From positions 1-27,662 of IMG/VR virus record IMGVR_UViG_3300030099_000562: DNA of 27,662 nucleotides; one strand, written 5' to 3'. How positions within the stretch are numbered: position 1 is the first letter of the stretch; every line of letters begins with the position of its first letter. Below are positions 6,279 through 15,327 of the stretch, in pieces. The translations under genes and the position numbers were made by a program. The notes under the pieces were generated by a model. The model had not been told where the DNA came from. It was given only the letters and a program-made list of their open reading frames with translations, and ran no database searches. Origin of the DNA: a virus.

Positions 6279-8333
6279 ATGGAAACACAGATCCCTATGC
6301 GTAAATTTGCAGGGTTTACACCACAGCAAATAGCGATGTTATTAGATAGAAAAGGCTTAGACTATGGTAGTCCTGCCGCAGCAAGATACCTTGCAGGTAT
6401 GACTAGAAAAGCTGAAAAACTAGTAGGGACAAAAAACTTTCAAGAAGGTGGTCAAGTCTCTGCAGGATCTCCTGCTGCTACTAAGTCTAACCTAAACTTA
6501 GCACAGTCTAAACTAGCAGAAGAACAACAAAAACTATCTACACTCCAACAGCAACTAGCTGCTCTACCCACAGATGTAGGTGCAGACAAACAAAGAGAGT
6601 TAGTTGTATCCCAAATAAATCAACAAAACGCAAAGATAGCGCAAGCTCAAGCAGGTTTAGCTAGTGCATCATCTTCTTTTGGTGTAGCTGCTGTTCCTAC
6701 TGCAGCAGAGGCTGTAGGTATGACGGTATCTACTCCAACAGAAACTATAACACCAATACAAACACAAGAGATAACTCCATCTACAGCACAAGACATTGCT
6801 ACTGACACAGGTCAAGTAGGGACTGCTACACCTATAACTACAGCGATAGGAGAAACTACACAGACTGCTGCTCCTACTATAGGTACAGCAGCACAGGCTA
6901 CAACCACAGGCACAGCAGCAGATGTAGCTGCATTAGATATACAACCAGTTCAAGGACAGATTACTCCTGAAGCTGTTATTGATGCAGCACAACAAGCTCC
7001 TGAAGAATTAGCAGTACAAGACGTACAAGCTGCTGAAACACAAGGTACACAAATAGTATCACCTGCTGCTAGACAGCTAGAGCAAGGTGAGACTGTACAA
7101 GCTGTAGCTAATGCTCAACAAGCCTCACAATTTATAGAAGGTGTAGAAGCAGCTACAGGCGCACCAAGCTCTGCTGCAACTGTCCAAGGTCAATTATCAA
7201 ACTTAATGACACAGTTTGAAGGTGATCAGCCTCCTGCTTGGGCTGCAGGTGCTATTAGGGCTGCAACTACAGCTATGGCTCAAAGAGGTATATCTGCATC
7301 ATCTATGGCAGGACAAGCTATAGTGCAAGCTGCTATGGAAAGTTCTTTACCAATAGCTATGGCTGATGCTCAAACGGTAGCTCAGTTTGAAACACAAAGC
7401 CTAAGTAATAAACAACAGATGGCAGTATTAGCTGCACAGCAAAGGGCTGCTTTCATTGGATTGGAGTTTGATCAAAAGTTTCAAGCTAGGGTAACTAATG
7501 CAGCAAAAGTGTCAGATATAGCTAACATGAACTTTTCTGCAGAACAGCAGATAGCATTAGAAAACGCTAGACTAGCTCAGACTGCTGATTTAACAAACTT
7601 GAGTAATAGACAAGCTGTTATAATGGCTCAAGCTGCAGCTATGTCTCAGGCTGATATGTCTAATCTAAATAATAGACAACAAGCTGCTGTGCAAAACGCA
7701 CAGAACTTTTTACAAATGGACATGGCTAATTTAGATATAGCTCAACAAGCTGATATGTTTAGAAATCAATCTATAGTGCAGTCTTTATTTAGTGATGCTG
7801 CCGCAAATAATGCAGCCTCTCAGTTCAATGCTACTAGTGATAATCAAACTAATCAGTTCTTTGAGAACTTAGCAGCTACGGTAGGGCAGTTTAACTCTGC
7901 TCAAAGCAACGCTATGGAACAGTTTAATGCAGGAGAAATAAATGCTCTACAAAAGTTTCAGGCTGAGGTTAATAATCAAAGAGATCAGTTTAACGCACAA
8001 AATCAACTAATCATAGCACAAGCCACCGCTAGATGGAGACAGCAGTTAGCTACTATAAACAATCAAATTGCAAATGAAGCTAACAGACAAAACGCTTTAC
8101 AGGCTAATGGTCTTACCCAAAAAGGTTTAGATGAAGTGTGGCAGAAAGAGCGTGATCTTATGGCTTACGCATTTGCTTCTGCTGAAGCTGCTGCTGAAAG
8201 AAGACAAAGACTACTGGAAGCTAACTTAAATGCTGAACAAGCAGGAGATACAGCTTTTAGCTCTGCACTAGGACAGTTTGGTAGTGCTGTTGTAAGTGGT
8301 ATATTTGGTAATTACGACAAGATATTTATATAG
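6279..8333 (+). CDS. Ala/Gln-rich virion protein, probable internal core or ejection protein
   Basis: This is a 684-residue protein dominated by Ala, Gln, Thr and Asn. Residues about 1-60 form a compact N-terminus (MRKFAGFTPQQIAMLLDRKG). There follows a Thr/Pro/Ala-rich, probably disordered region (about 140-230), then a long helical region with 22-residue repeats at about 413-500, then QFNA-type repeats to about 590, and a short hydrophobic C-terminus (GQFGSAVVSGIFGNY). Long helical Ala/Gln-rich proteins followed by other large proteins are typical of podovirus internal virion (ejected core) genes. I infer that role; no enzymatic motif is seen. It begins the block that runs to 14500. Confidence 0.6.
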   Translation: METQIPMRKFAGFTPQQIAMLLDRKGLDYGSPAAARYLAGMTRKAEKLVGTKNFQEGGQVSAGSPAATKSNLNLAQSKLAEEQQKLSTLQQQLAALPTDVGADKQRELVVSQINQQNAKIAQAQAGLASASSSFGVAAVPTAAEAVGMTVSTPTETITPIQTQEITPSTAQDIATDTGQVGTATPITTAIGETTQTAAPTIGTAAQATTTGTAADVAALDIQPVQGQITPEAVIDAAQQAPEELAVQDVQAAETQGTQIVSPAARQLEQGETVQAVANAQQASQFIEGVEAATGAPSSAATVQGQLSNLMTQFEGDQPPAWAAGAIRAATTAMAQRGISASSMAGQAIVQAAMESSLPIAMADAQTVAQFETQSLSNKQQMAVLAAQQRAAFIGLEFDQKFQARVTNAAKVSDIANMNFSAEQQIALENARLAQTADLTNLSNRQAVIMAQAAAMSQADMSNLNNRQQAAVQNAQNFLQMDMANLDIAQQADMFRNQSIVQSLFSDAAANNAASQFNATSDNQTNQFFENLAATVGQFNSAQSNAMEQFNAGEINALQKFQAEVNNQRDQFNAQNQLIIAQATARWRQQLATINNQIANEANRQNALQANGLTQKGLDEVWQKERDLMAYAFASAEAAAERRQRLLEANLNAEQAGDTAFSSALGQFGSAVVSGIFGNYDKIFI
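7515..7780 (+). repeat. 22-residue tandem repeats within the Ala/Gln-rich virion protein
   Basis: Residues about 413-500 of the 6279-8333 product repeat a unit that starts D-(I/L/M)-x-N-(L/M) and carries N-R-Q in the two central copies: DIANMNFSAEQQ, DLTNLSNRQAVI, DMSNLNNRQQAA, DMANLDIAQQAD. The two middle units are exactly 22 residues and the first is 24. Further QFNA-spaced units follow (SQFNATS, GQFNSAQ, EQFNAGE, DQFNAQ). The pattern suggests a long helical rod or coiled coil. Confidence 0.65.
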
Positions 8334-8340
8334 GTGACAA

Positions 8341-8868
8341 ATGGCAATAGATCCAAGCATAAGTAGAAATAACCTTAATAGACTAAGAGAAGCGGCTATA
8401 CGTTCTGCTCTTGATAACGTAGTCGATGACGAAGGTGATAAGATACAAGCTAGTAGAACACTTATGGCAAAATCTCCTGAAGTTAAAGATACAGCAGAAA
8501 TAAAATCAGCTTCTAGCGAAGTACAGCGAAGACTAGAAAGAATTTATGCAATGGAAAAAGGTATGTTAGATCCTGATGTAGCCACAAAGGATTATGTTGT
8601 GCAAGCAGGAGATACACTTACAGACATAGCTGAAGCAACAGGTACAACTATAGGTCAGATGATAGCTCTAAATGATTTAAAAGATAAAGATAGTTTAGCT
8701 GCAGGTCAGATTATTAAAGTAAAAAAGGTGGCTGATTTAAGCATTATTCCTGACATACTTGATGCACTACAAGCTTTTGGTGGCTCTGGGCTAGGACAGC
8801 TAAGAGAGTTAGCTCCTTTAGCACAACCTGCCTACGATCAAATGAGAAACTTATTTAGGAAGACATAA
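8341..8868 (+). CDS. LysM-domain virion-associated protein
   Basis: This is a 175-residue protein. Residues about 84-128 form a LysM domain (DYVVQAGDTLTDIAEATGTT, then MIALNDLKDKDSLAAGQIIKV), a fold that binds peptidoglycan glycan strands. The N-terminal 80 residues are helical and charged (NNLNRLREAAIRSALDNVV, VQRRLERIYAME). The C-terminus is helical. No signal peptide and no hydrolase domain are present, so it binds rather than cuts the wall. Placed between two probable internal virion proteins, it most likely travels in the virion and engages the cell wall during DNA entry; that is inferred. The ATG is seven bases after the upstream stop. Confidence 0.7.
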   Translation: MAIDPSISRNNLNRLREAAIRSALDNVVDDEGDKIQASRTLMAKSPEVKDTAEIKSASSEVQRRLERIYAMEKGMLDPDVATKDYVVQAGDTLTDIAEATGTTIGQMIALNDLKDKDSLAAGQIIKVKKVADLSIIPDILDALQAFGGSGLGQLRELAPLAQPAYDQMRNLFRKT

Positions 8869-8870
8869 TA

Positions 8871-9485
8871 ATGGAAGAAGTAAATACATTTACAGCACCT
8901 ATAGCAGGACAATCACTAACTACAGAGCCTAAAGGATACTCATGGGAGCGTCCCTCTGAGATGAGTGAAGTCCCTCAAGTTATAGATTTTTATATAGACA
9001 AGCTAGGTGATCAAGCAGTAATGGATGATGTATTTACTGCGTTAGATAACGGATTTCCTCTAAGTATTTTAGTTGATAGTATATTAGGTGTAGGTGTTAT
9101 GGAGGGCTTGCACACAGTAGATATAAGTTTAATAATTTCTCCTGTATTACATGAATATATTTTAGCTGCAGCTAGATCAGATGATGTAAATGTTAAAGAG
9201 CATCCTGTACAAAGAAAAGAGGAAGCTAATGCTAACGATGAAGAGATACTAAAAACAATGCTTAGAGAAGCTATTGACAAAGCTAAAACTCCAGATGAAG
9301 GTACAGAGCTTCTTGAAGAAGCATTAGGTTACATGAGTAAAGAAATGACACCTGACGAAAAAGCTACTCTTGCAAGTGGCATGGAGATGACTACAGATGA
9401 AACTGTAGATGAGGCTGAGTTTGAAGCAGAGGAAGCAGTAGCAGAAGAAGAGCCTCGCAGAGGTTTGATGGCTAGGAGAACATAG
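8871..9485 (+). CDS. Conserved marine-phage structural-region protein
   Basis: This is a 204-residue acidic protein. The N-terminal half (PKGYSWERPSEMSEVPQVID, FTALDNGFPLSILVDSILG, GVMEGLHTVDISLIISPVLH) is helical with moderate hydrophobicity and resembles proteins I recall beside structural genes of marine phages. The C-terminal 60 residues are Glu-rich (DEAEFEAEEAVAEEEPRR) and end RGLMARRT, probably disordered. No catalytic motif is seen. It is directly followed by the next ATG. A virion component is likely from context; the specific role is unknown. Confidence 0.6.
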   Translation: MEEVNTFTAPIAGQSLTTEPKGYSWERPSEMSEVPQVIDFYIDKLGDQAVMDDVFTALDNGFPLSILVDSILGVGVMEGLHTVDISLIISPVLHEYILAAARSDDVNVKEHPVQRKEEANANDEEILKTMLREAIDKAKTPDEGTELLEEALGYMSKEMTPDEKATLASGMEMTTDETVDEAEFEAEEAVAEEEPRRGLMARRT

Positions 9486-11033
9486 ATGGGATTTGATGCA
9501 AAAGCTTTTGCTACAGCTTTTTTAGAGGGTCAGGCTGTAGATATAAAAGCAAGACTACAGGAAGCCAGAGAAGAAGGTAAGCGTAAAGCAGAGATAGCTA
9601 GAACTGCAGGTATGTCTCAGTGGAAAAAGCGTAAAGGTGTAGCTAACGCATATAAACTTTATGTAGATTACTTAGATAATGCAGGTATGAGCCAAGAAAA
9701 CTTACGTTATTTGATACAAAGCCCAAAGTCTTTAGTTGAGGCTTATAAAGGTATTAAAAACTTTTCTGATACACACAGAGGTGAAAAACTTGATGAGGAA
9801 ACTATAAACTCAATAGTAGATTTATCATCTACCTTTGTAGACGAAAAAGGTCCAGATGGTCAGCCTCTATATTCCTTAGATCAATTAATAAACAGGATGG
9901 CAGGATTATATAAAGAAAATCATAATCCTACCTCTACAGATCCTATGAGCAAATACGAAAACTTATTAGCATCAGCCCTTAGTTTAAATGCTGATGAAAG
10001 ATACAACATCAAAATGAAGTCTCAGATGGTAGGTGATAACTTTAATATGCTAGATTTATATGATATGGGTGCTGCAGGTGATTTTGTTCCTGAGAGTATA
10101 GCACCTGTAGACGTTAATATTGGTTTAATACCACAGCCATTAACAGATAGAGAAATGGCTAAACAACAAGATGATTTTTTTGGTCAATTAGAGATATTAA
10201 TAACACAAGAACAAGATGATTTAGTAGCTAAAGGTCAAGCATTGCCTACAGATAAACAAAAACTTCTTAATAATTTACAATCAGGACTACAAATAGATTC
10301 TACACGTATGCGTTTAAGTGAAGAATATGGAGATCAAGCCATAAAGAATTTATATGCAAAAGGTGGTTTTTACAAAAATATATTTGATAATCCGTTAGTC
10401 TGGGATGCTGAGAATAGAGCTAGAATGGAAGCAGAAATACTAGGAAGAGAAAAGCTAGGTACTACTAGTGGTGATGGAGGAGGTCAACAAGAGAATGTAA
10501 AAGCTAAGTTTAACACAGAAGAGGAGCTAAAAAACGCTATAATTAATGAGAGTATTGGCAAGAATGATATTATAGAACTAGCAGGTAATAGAGTTGTTGT
10601 TAATGATGAGATGATTATGGAGGCTAATAAAGCTGATAGCGATGCTATTGAATCTCAAATTAGAGGTGGAGGAGTACAAAAAGTTAGCACTGTGAGTACA
10701 GAATCACTACAAAGTATTTTCAATAATGCTTTAGTGGAGAAAAAAGACTACGGTAGCGGTGCTGTGTTTGAAATAGCTACATTGCCAGAGTTATCTCCAG
10801 AAGAGAAGCGTGTTACTGATGCTTATATAGCCTCTATAAAAGAAGCATATGATAGACTTCCGACTGAGCTAAGGGGAGGTTATGGTGGAACAATGGATAG
10901 AAAAGTCTATAAGGGTAAAACTTACGGAACAGGAACAGAAGAAGACTTTAGAAGGTTTCTAAGAGTAAGACTAAAAGAAGAGTTCCCTGATGTAGCTGAT
11001 AGTCTAATACAAGAACTAGTAGGAATGTATTAA
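9486..11033 (+). CDS. Large hypothetical virion protein, probable internal virion component
   Basis: This 515-residue, mainly helical, charged protein begins MGFDAKAFATAFLEGQAVDI with an early Lys/Arg/Glu-rich helix (ARLQEAREEGKRKAEIARTA). It has no membrane span, zinc site or recognisable enzyme motif; a Gly-rich linker (TTSGDGGGQQENV) falls near residue 330. Its start follows the preceding stop directly, and a clear AAGGAG ends the gene for the following TTG. Position between the LysM protein and the 1151-residue protein supports a role as one of the proteins ejected with the DNA. Confidence 0.6.
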   Translation: MGFDAKAFATAFLEGQAVDIKARLQEAREEGKRKAEIARTAGMSQWKKRKGVANAYKLYVDYLDNAGMSQENLRYLIQSPKSLVEAYKGIKNFSDTHRGEKLDEETINSIVDLSSTFVDEKGPDGQPLYSLDQLINRMAGLYKENHNPTSTDPMSKYENLLASALSLNADERYNIKMKSQMVGDNFNMLDLYDMGAAGDFVPESIAPVDVNIGLIPQPLTDREMAKQQDDFFGQLEILITQEQDDLVAKGQALPTDKQKLLNNLQSGLQIDSTRMRLSEEYGDQAIKNLYAKGGFYKNIFDNPLVWDAENRARMEAEILGREKLGTTSGDGGGQQENVKAKFNTEEELKNAIINESIGKNDIIELAGNRVVVNDEMIMEANKADSDAIESQIRGGGVQKVSTVSTESLQSIFNNALVEKKDYGSGAVFEIATLPELSPEEKRVTDAYIASIKEAYDRLPTELRGGYGGTMDRKVYKGKTYGTGTEEDFRRFLRVRLKEEFPDVADSLIQELVGMY

Positions 11034-11044
11034 GGAGAAACATA

Positions 11045-14000
11045 TTGGCTACTTATAGTATTTTTAAAAGCCTAAATAAAACACCAGACCCTGTAGGTTT
11101 AGTTTCAGATCGTCCTAGCCCAAGGATTAGAGATGAATTAAAATTATCTCCTAGCGATTTAGTAGAAGATAAAGAAAGCCTAAGACGCATCAAAGAGTAT
11201 ATGGAATCTAGACACGGTATAGGTGTAGCTGATGACTTGTCTGACGAAGATATAGTAGACAAATTTATAAATCACATGCGTAGTTTTCAAGGCGGCAACT
11301 CCATAACAACATTAGGTGAAACTGCTTGGTTAGCTAAAGCTGACGAAGACACTAGGGCTGTTGCAGGTCAAGCCTACGGCACATTTGATAAGTTAGGTAA
11401 TCTATTTGGAGATCAAAATACTTTAAGTGAAAAAGTAGACGGTGTATTTGATTATGCTAAATCTGCAATATTAGATCCTGCTAATCTAATAGCTTTTGGT
11501 GCAGGGAGACTTGCATCAGGATTGACAGGTAAACTTGCAGGTAGGTGGGCTAGAGCTAAAGCAATAGAAGAAGTAGCTAAACTAGGTCCAAATGCAACAC
11601 AAGCTGCGAAAGCAAGAACGTATAATAATTTTATAGAAAAATCTATAAGAGGAGCTAGGATAAAAGAAGGTCCATCTGCTAGAGTTAAAAAAGAATTAGC
11701 TGCTGCTACAGGCACAGATGCTGCTTTATCTTTAGGTATAGATGTAGCTTATCAAAACGGCATGATAATGTCTATGCAGCAAGAAGATTGGAGTGAGTTT
11801 CAGTCTGGGTTAGCTGCTCTTGGTGGTTTAGTAGGTGGTGGTGTATCCGCATTTTCTGTTGGTGTTAGAAAAACATCTAAACCTAAAGGTGTGACAGCAC
11901 AATTCACTCCTGATAAAAATTTAGCTATTAAATTAGCCTCACAACAAAAAGAATTTAGAAAAAAGGCAGGTAAAAACTTACAAAAGATACTTGAAGACTC
12001 TATTAAAGTTTTTACTACATTAAAACAAAAATCAGCTTTTTATAAGCAAGAAAAAGCAGAGTTAGCAGAAAAACAAGGTTTTACAGATAAAGAAGCACTA
12101 GATGAAGTTTTATTCTGGAAATACTTTTTCTTAGGTAGTGATAGAGCAGGAGTAAAAGGGCTAGCTCAGTCTATGCGTGATGCAGGTATAAACTTTGAAA
12201 AAAGATTTGAAGGTGATGGTATAACTAACTTTGCTGCTGATGTAATAAGAGAAAATTTAAGTGGTGCAGATTTAGATAAATTTATAGCTACTATGGAAAA
12301 AGGATTAACTGGTGCTAAAACAAAAGCTAGTTTACCAAATTTTAAAAAGGGACTAGAGGCATTACGTTTACAAAAAGGAAAAGTGTTATCTAATAGAGAG
12401 AAACTTGATTTTTTCTCTAAAAGAATGGCTAGTAATATTAGTAACTCTGGTAAATATCTAGCCATAATGAGACAATTTGGAAGGGAAATAGCAGAAAATC
12501 AAAAAAATGTAAATGCAGATGAATTAATACATAATTTACAAGATCCTGTAGAGGAAACAATTTTAAATAAAGTTACTAATGTAACTAACTACGCACAAAA
12601 CGTAATAATCCGCAATATTGTTACTAATCCAGGAACTACAGCACTTAACCTAGTTGGTTGGAGTGCTTATTCTACAGCACAAACTGTTGCTGATGTTATA
12701 AAAGCTGCGCTGTATAGCGGAACAGCTTTGACTAAAATGGCACTGGGCTTAGAAACAGATAAAAAAGGTCTTTATCTTTCTAGGGTAGCACAACTTAATA
12801 TAAATAAAGTAAGAAATCTGCTAGATCCTGAGACTACTTTTGAAGCTTTTGAGTCTTATTTAAAAGCTAGACCTGAAGCACAAAAAGAGTTGATGAGATA
12901 TTTATCTGGTGGTGTTGATAATCTTACATTTAAAAAACAATTTGGCTTTGATCCTGAAGACAATATGTTTGGCAGATCTACAGAAAACTTTACAAATTTT
13001 ATGCAAACCATGTATGCAGTTAAAGGACAAGACGTATATACTAAGTCCGTAGAATTTTTTTACAATATAGAAAAACAGTTAATAAAAAACTATGGTAAAA
13101 CTTACAATGAACTTGTTAATGAAACACCTAATTTAACAGAATTTTTTAGTACGGATCAATATATAAAGGTAGAGGCAAAAGCTATAGATGATACACTACG
13201 ATCTGTTTTTTCTAAAAAGTATGGTGCAAAAACATATGACTTTGGTAAAGACCCACTAGGTTCTTTTGCTAAGGCTGTAGAAGACTTTAGAAAAGTGCCT
13301 GTATTAGGTTTGGCTATGCCGTTTGGTCAATTCTTTAATAACACGCTTGCTTTTATGGCTGATTTTACTCCTCTAGGAACAGGAAGAGAAATATATAAAT
13401 ATTTTACCAAACAAGAAAGTGATGTAGGTGACGCTATGGCTAAAGCAGCTATAGGCATGACTACAGTTAGATACTTTGCACAAGAAGAGCTAAAAAACAT
13501 AGATGAAGGACTAGCTTGGTCTGAGAAACGTGATCCTGATACAGGTATGGTGAGAGACTTACGCTATGATTATCCCTACTCTTTATTTAAAATGGCAGGT
13601 AGAATGTTTGCCCACCTTAAAAGAGGAGAAGAGATACCTCAAGATTTAATACAAGTTGCAAGTGAAACTTTTGGTTTCCGACAATTTACTAGACAACTAG
13701 GTGAGTATGAATTTGGAATAGGTCAAATGGTTCAAGGTCTAGCATCAGGTGAGCTAAGTTTAACTAAAGAAGCAGTAGGAAAAATTGTAGGAAATGTAGC
13801 ATCACAGGCTATTTCAGGTGTTACCAGACCCATAGATCCTATTAATCAGGTTGTTGGTTTAGCTCAAGGCGAAGATTTTAAAGCTATTGACAGAAAGCAA
13901 GGTCTTAAAGTATTAAATAACTCTTTAAGATATGTAGATAATATATTTGCTAGTTTAGGTGTAGAACTAGCACCAGAAAAGTTTAAAGGCACTACAGGTG

Positions 14001-14500
14001 AAAAAGGAAGATCACAAATATCTAAAGTGGTAGGGTTTAGAGAAGTGCCTAAACACAGTTACACACAAAGAATGTTTAATGTTATAGGAAGACCTGAGTG
14101 GAGAACAAACATATTCTCAAGAGTGCCAGAGGCTGATAACAGAGTTAATGAATTGCTATTTACTTTTTTAGAAAGAAATGCTGCTTTTGTATTTAACTCT
14201 AAGCGTTTTAAAGAAGGTAGTATGAGAACTAAAATAAAACTTGTAAACAACGCATTAACTACATCAAAAAAACAAGTGAAAACAAGATTACAAAATTCTC
14301 CAATAATAAAAGACAGAAAGTTACAGCTTGCGTATCAAATAACTAAAGGTAAATCTAGGACTGATGTAGCAAGATATCTTAAAAACTTTGCAGGAGTTGA
14401 TGATATAATGGACTTAAACTTAAATCAGTTATTTATGCTTAATGAGCTTATAAAGGGTGATGATACAGCAGCTAGAAATGCTCTTAAAAGCTACAACTAA
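11045..14500 (+). CDS. Very large internal virion / DNA-ejection protein (TTG start)
   Basis: At 1151 residues this is the longest protein in the window. It starts at TTG 11045, nine bases after an AAGGAGA ribosome site (11032-11038). It is helical and Lys/Ala-rich. A Gly/Ala-rich hydrophobic stretch near residues 255-274 (LAALGGLVGGGVSAFSVGV) could insert in a membrane, and another moderately hydrophobic segment lies around residues 735-765 (VLGLAMPFGQFFNNTLAFMA). Size, position last in the late block, and the LysM protein upstream match the large ejected proteins of podoviruses, which form a conduit through the envelope. No transglycosylase motif is visible. The stop TAA overlaps the stop of the opposing methyltransferase gene. 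Confidence 0.65.
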   Translation: MATYSIFKSLNKTPDPVGLVSDRPSPRIRDELKLSPSDLVEDKESLRRIKEYMESRHGIGVADDLSDEDIVDKFINHMRSFQGGNSITTLGETAWLAKADEDTRAVAGQAYGTFDKLGNLFGDQNTLSEKVDGVFDYAKSAILDPANLIAFGAGRLASGLTGKLAGRWARAKAIEEVAKLGPNATQAAKARTYNNFIEKSIRGARIKEGPSARVKKELAAATGTDAALSLGIDVAYQNGMIMSMQQEDWSEFQSGLAALGGLVGGGVSAFSVGVRKTSKPKGVTAQFTPDKNLAIKLASQQKEFRKKAGKNLQKILEDSIKVFTTLKQKSAFYKQEKAELAEKQGFTDKEALDEVLFWKYFFLGSDRAGVKGLAQSMRDAGINFEKRFEGDGITNFAADVIRENLSGADLDKFIATMEKGLTGAKTKASLPNFKKGLEALRLQKGKVLSNREKLDFFSKRMASNISNSGKYLAIMRQFGREIAENQKNVNADELIHNLQDPVEETILNKVTNVTNYAQNVIIRNIVTNPGTTALNLVGWSAYSTAQTVADVIKAALYSGTALTKMALGLETDKKGLYLSRVAQLNINKVRNLLDPETTFEAFESYLKARPEAQKELMRYLSGGVDNLTFKKQFGFDPEDNMFGRSTENFTNFMQTMYAVKGQDVYTKSVEFFYNIEKQLIKNYGKTYNELVNETPNLTEFFSTDQYIKVEAKAIDDTLRSVFSKKYGAKTYDFGKDPLGSFAKAVEDFRKVPVLGLAMPFGQFFNNTLAFMADFTPLGTGREIYKYFTKQESDVGDAMAKAAIGMTTVRYFAQEELKNIDEGLAWSEKRDPDTGMVRDLRYDYPYSLFKMAGRMFAHLKRGEEIPQDLIQVASETFGFRQFTRQLGEYEFGIGQMVQGLASGELSLTKEAVGKIVGNVASQAISGVTRPIDPINQVVGLAQGEDFKAIDRKQGLKVLNNSLRYVDNIFASLGVELAPEKFKGTTGEKGRSQISKVVGFREVPKHSYTQRMFNVIGRPEWRTNIFSRVPEADNRVNELLFTFLERNAAFVFNSKRFKEGSMRTKIKLVNNALTTSKKQVKTRLQNSPIIKDRKLQLAYQITKGKSRTDVARYLKNFAGVDDIMDLNLNQLFMLNELIKGDDTAARNALKSYN

Positions 14501-15030
14501 CGTCCATAAAACTGTGTCGTTTTTTTATTCCTAGCATCAAACAGATACCAACAACAGTTATCTTTGCCTGTCATCTTACTATCTGGTATCCACTTAACTC
14601 TCCCAACACTGACAATCTTCACTAGCCAATCCATGTAGGGTTGGCTTTGCTTTGTGTGACACCAGTCTGCGTCAAATAAGAACCATGTTGGAGACTGCAA
14701 AGCAAAATGATCTATGGCAGGATGTAGTATACTCCTAGTCCAAGGTGGGTTTGTGATCACATAATGCTCTATTTTTGTGGGTACTACAGTCACTCTAAAC
14801 ATATCTTTTTGTTGTATTAGGTCAGAGCCTTGAGGATAAATATCACTCATAGACATGAATATACCGCTTGTGTGCTTCATTATCCACGCAGCTAATGCTC
14901 CGTTACCTGCACAAGGTTCTGTAAAGTAGAACTTATTTTTAGGCAGGTGCGGTACAAGTGGCATAAAAGCTGCTTCTGGTGTAGGATAAAAGTCTCTTTC
15001 AATCCTGTCGAAGTTGCTTCTCTTGCCCAT
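14497..15030 (-). CDS. Orphan DNA adenine methyltransferase-like protein
   Basis: This is a 177-residue protein. It has DFYPTPEAA near residue 13-21, the SAM-binding loop EPCAGNGAL at 38-46, an acidic residue in SDIYPQG at the end of strand 2, and the catalytic motif NPPW at 94-97. Together these define an N6-adenine (or N4-cytosine) class I methyltransferase. It is short and lacks an obvious target recognition domain. No restriction partner lies nearby, so it more likely protects or marks phage DNA; that is inferred. It is the last gene of the leftward block. Its start lies within a 50-residue ORF in another frame and its stop overlaps the opposing gene's stop. Confidence 0.75.
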   Translation of the reverse strand: MGKRSNFDRIERDFYPTPEAAFMPLVPHLPKNKFYFTEPCAGNGALAAWIMKHTSGIFMSMSDIYPQGSDLIQQKDMFRVTVVPTKIEHYVITNPPWTRSILHPAIDHFALQSPTWFLFDADWCHTKQSQPYMDWLVKIVSVGRVKWIPDSKMTGKDNCCWYLFDARNKKTTQFYGR

Positions 15031-15151
15031 CTCTAGTCTTTCTTTTTATAAAGTTATCAGCTTCTTGTTGTAACTTACTTTTCTCTTTAGTCTCTTTGTT
15101 TTTATAAAACTGCTCGATCTCTTTTCTAAGTTTCTGCTCTTCTGGACTCAT
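14999..15151 (-). CDS. Small charged helical protein overlapping the methyltransferase start
   Basis: This 50-residue ORF reads MSPEEQKLRKEIEQFYKNKE and ends RDGQEKQLRQD. It is highly charged and almost certainly helical. AAAAGG lies about ten bases upstream of the ATG. It overlaps the 3' end of the upstream gene by 26 bases and the first 32 bases of the methyltransferase, and it fills an otherwise empty gap of about 95 bases in a block where gaps are otherwise only a few bases. No function can be assigned. Confidence 0.55.
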   Translation of the reverse strand: MSPEEQKLRKEIEQFYKNKETKEKSKLQQEADNFIKRKTRDGQEKQLRQD

Positions 15152-15326
15152 TGTTTTTTACCTTTTGTAGTCTTTTAAAATACGCAGTGTTAAAACCACG
15201 TTCCCACTCACGGTTAGCGTGTGTGTTGGGTTTATAAGGATTAGCCTTCAAGTTTATAATTTTATTAGCCTTATACATGTATCCCCTAGAAAAAACATCG
15301 TATCCTTTATCAAAAGGTTTCTTCAT
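15126..15326 (-). CDS. Small RMF/CrpP-like protein
   Basis: This is a 66-residue basic protein. The layout 'YDVFSRGYMYKAN...LKANPYKPNTHANREWERGF' followed by NTAYFKRL matches the ribosome-modulation-factor / CrpP fold pattern: an N-terminal G-x-x-A/Y helix, (N/C)PY, then a charged W-x-x-G-(F/W) helix. Small proteins of this family are frequent in phages and some bind ribosomes or nucleic acid; the role here is unknown. AGGAG lies eight bases upstream of the ATG, in the one-base gap and end of the reductase gene. The family call is from pattern recognition. Confidence 0.5.
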   Translation of the reverse strand: MKKPFDKGYDVFSRGYMYKANKIINLKANPYKPNTHANREWERGFNTAYFKRLQKVKNNESRRAET

Positions 15327-15327
15327 T

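Noticed and set aside
14500-14530. Rho-independent terminator at the convergent junction (T-run near 14520)
   Set aside because: The T-run is not preceded by a stable inverted repeat and lies inside the methyltransferase coding sequence.
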